This document shows, in pieces, positions 63,968-64,000 of a stretch of 64,000 nt of DNA (positions within the stretch are counted from its first letter, which is position 1; each line of letters begins with the position of its first letter). Source of the stretch: Nocardia speluncae NBRC 108251 (GTDB lineage: Bacteria; Actinomycetota; Actinomycetes; Mycobacteriales; Mycobacteriaceae); NCBI RefSeq assembly GCF_001613245.1, contig NZ_BDBZ01000002.1, positions 682,001-746,000 of the forward strand. The letters are read 5' to 3'. The position numbers were made by a program, and so were the translations under genes. The notes under the pieces are model-generated. The model saw only the letters and a list, made by a program, of their open reading frames with translations, did not search any database and was not told where the DNA came from.

Positions 63968-64000
63968 CCACGGATTACAACCCGCCGGCACCATCGCCGA

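Overview
The window is about 64 kb of high-GC DNA, densely coded with many ATGA/GTGA start-stop overlaps. It comes from a mycolic-acid-type actinomycete, most likely Nocardia or a close relative. The main reason is gene order. hisS, ppiB-like, relA, apt, lipoprotein, secF, secD, yajC, ruvB, ruvA, ruvC, yebC, pdxT, tesB, pdxS, nudix, pimA, PIM acyltransferase, pgsA, HIT and thrS follow the Mycobacterium tuberculosis Rv2580c-Rv2614c segment, and a phosphatidylinositol-mannoside operon is present. I saw no rRNA, tRNA or CRISPR array.

Layout. 1-1442: end of korA and complete korB (2-oxoacid:ferredoxin oxidoreductase). 1747-4772: membrane protein, hisS, membrane-anchored cyclophilin. 5081-5677: an unidentified coiled-coil-like gene ending at a strong bidirectional terminator. 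5796-22185: a 16-gene minus-strand operon for a type IV secretion-like machine, placed between ppiB and relA, which are neighbours in M. tuberculosis. It carries a coupling ATPase, VirB4, SCO6880-family protein, VirB6, two VirB8-like paralogues, two pilin-like proteins, a cell-wall hydrolase, ParA-like proteins and a secreted cutinase. No relaxase or integrase is present. 22385-32536: relA, ABC-F, apt, solute-binding lipoprotein, secF, secD, yajC. 32725-40423: small DivIVA-like gene, ruvB-ruvA-ruvC, a decayed macrodomain region, yebC, pdxT, tesB, a degenerate uridine-kinase-like gene, pdxS. 40571-40780: a very small gene for a 30-residue hydrophobic peptide with its own Shine-Dalgarno sequence and terminator. 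40822-47409: thrS-HIT-pgsA-acyltransferase-pimA-nudix. 47704-51643: FhuF-like protein with an 11-copy GACATC repeat, a PGPGW membrane protein and a SulP-carbonic anhydrase fusion.

52089-60709 is a biotin locus. A seven-frame overlapping minus-strand operon (bioY, acyl-CoA ligase, thiolase, a 58-codon linker ORF, bioM, bioN, second acyl-CoA ligase) is divergent from a BisC-type biotin sulfoxide reductase. A palindrome matching the BioQ operator form TGAAC-N3-GTTCA lies in front of bioY. I read it as a biotin or biotin-vitamer uptake and salvage island. 60758-64000 holds an MFS symporter, a Rossmann reductase and an SDR.

The two most interesting systems are the relaxase-less secretion operon, with its inactivated NlpC/P60 domain and captured transposase-type HTH protein, and the biotin import, ligase, thiolase and sulfoxide reductase locus.
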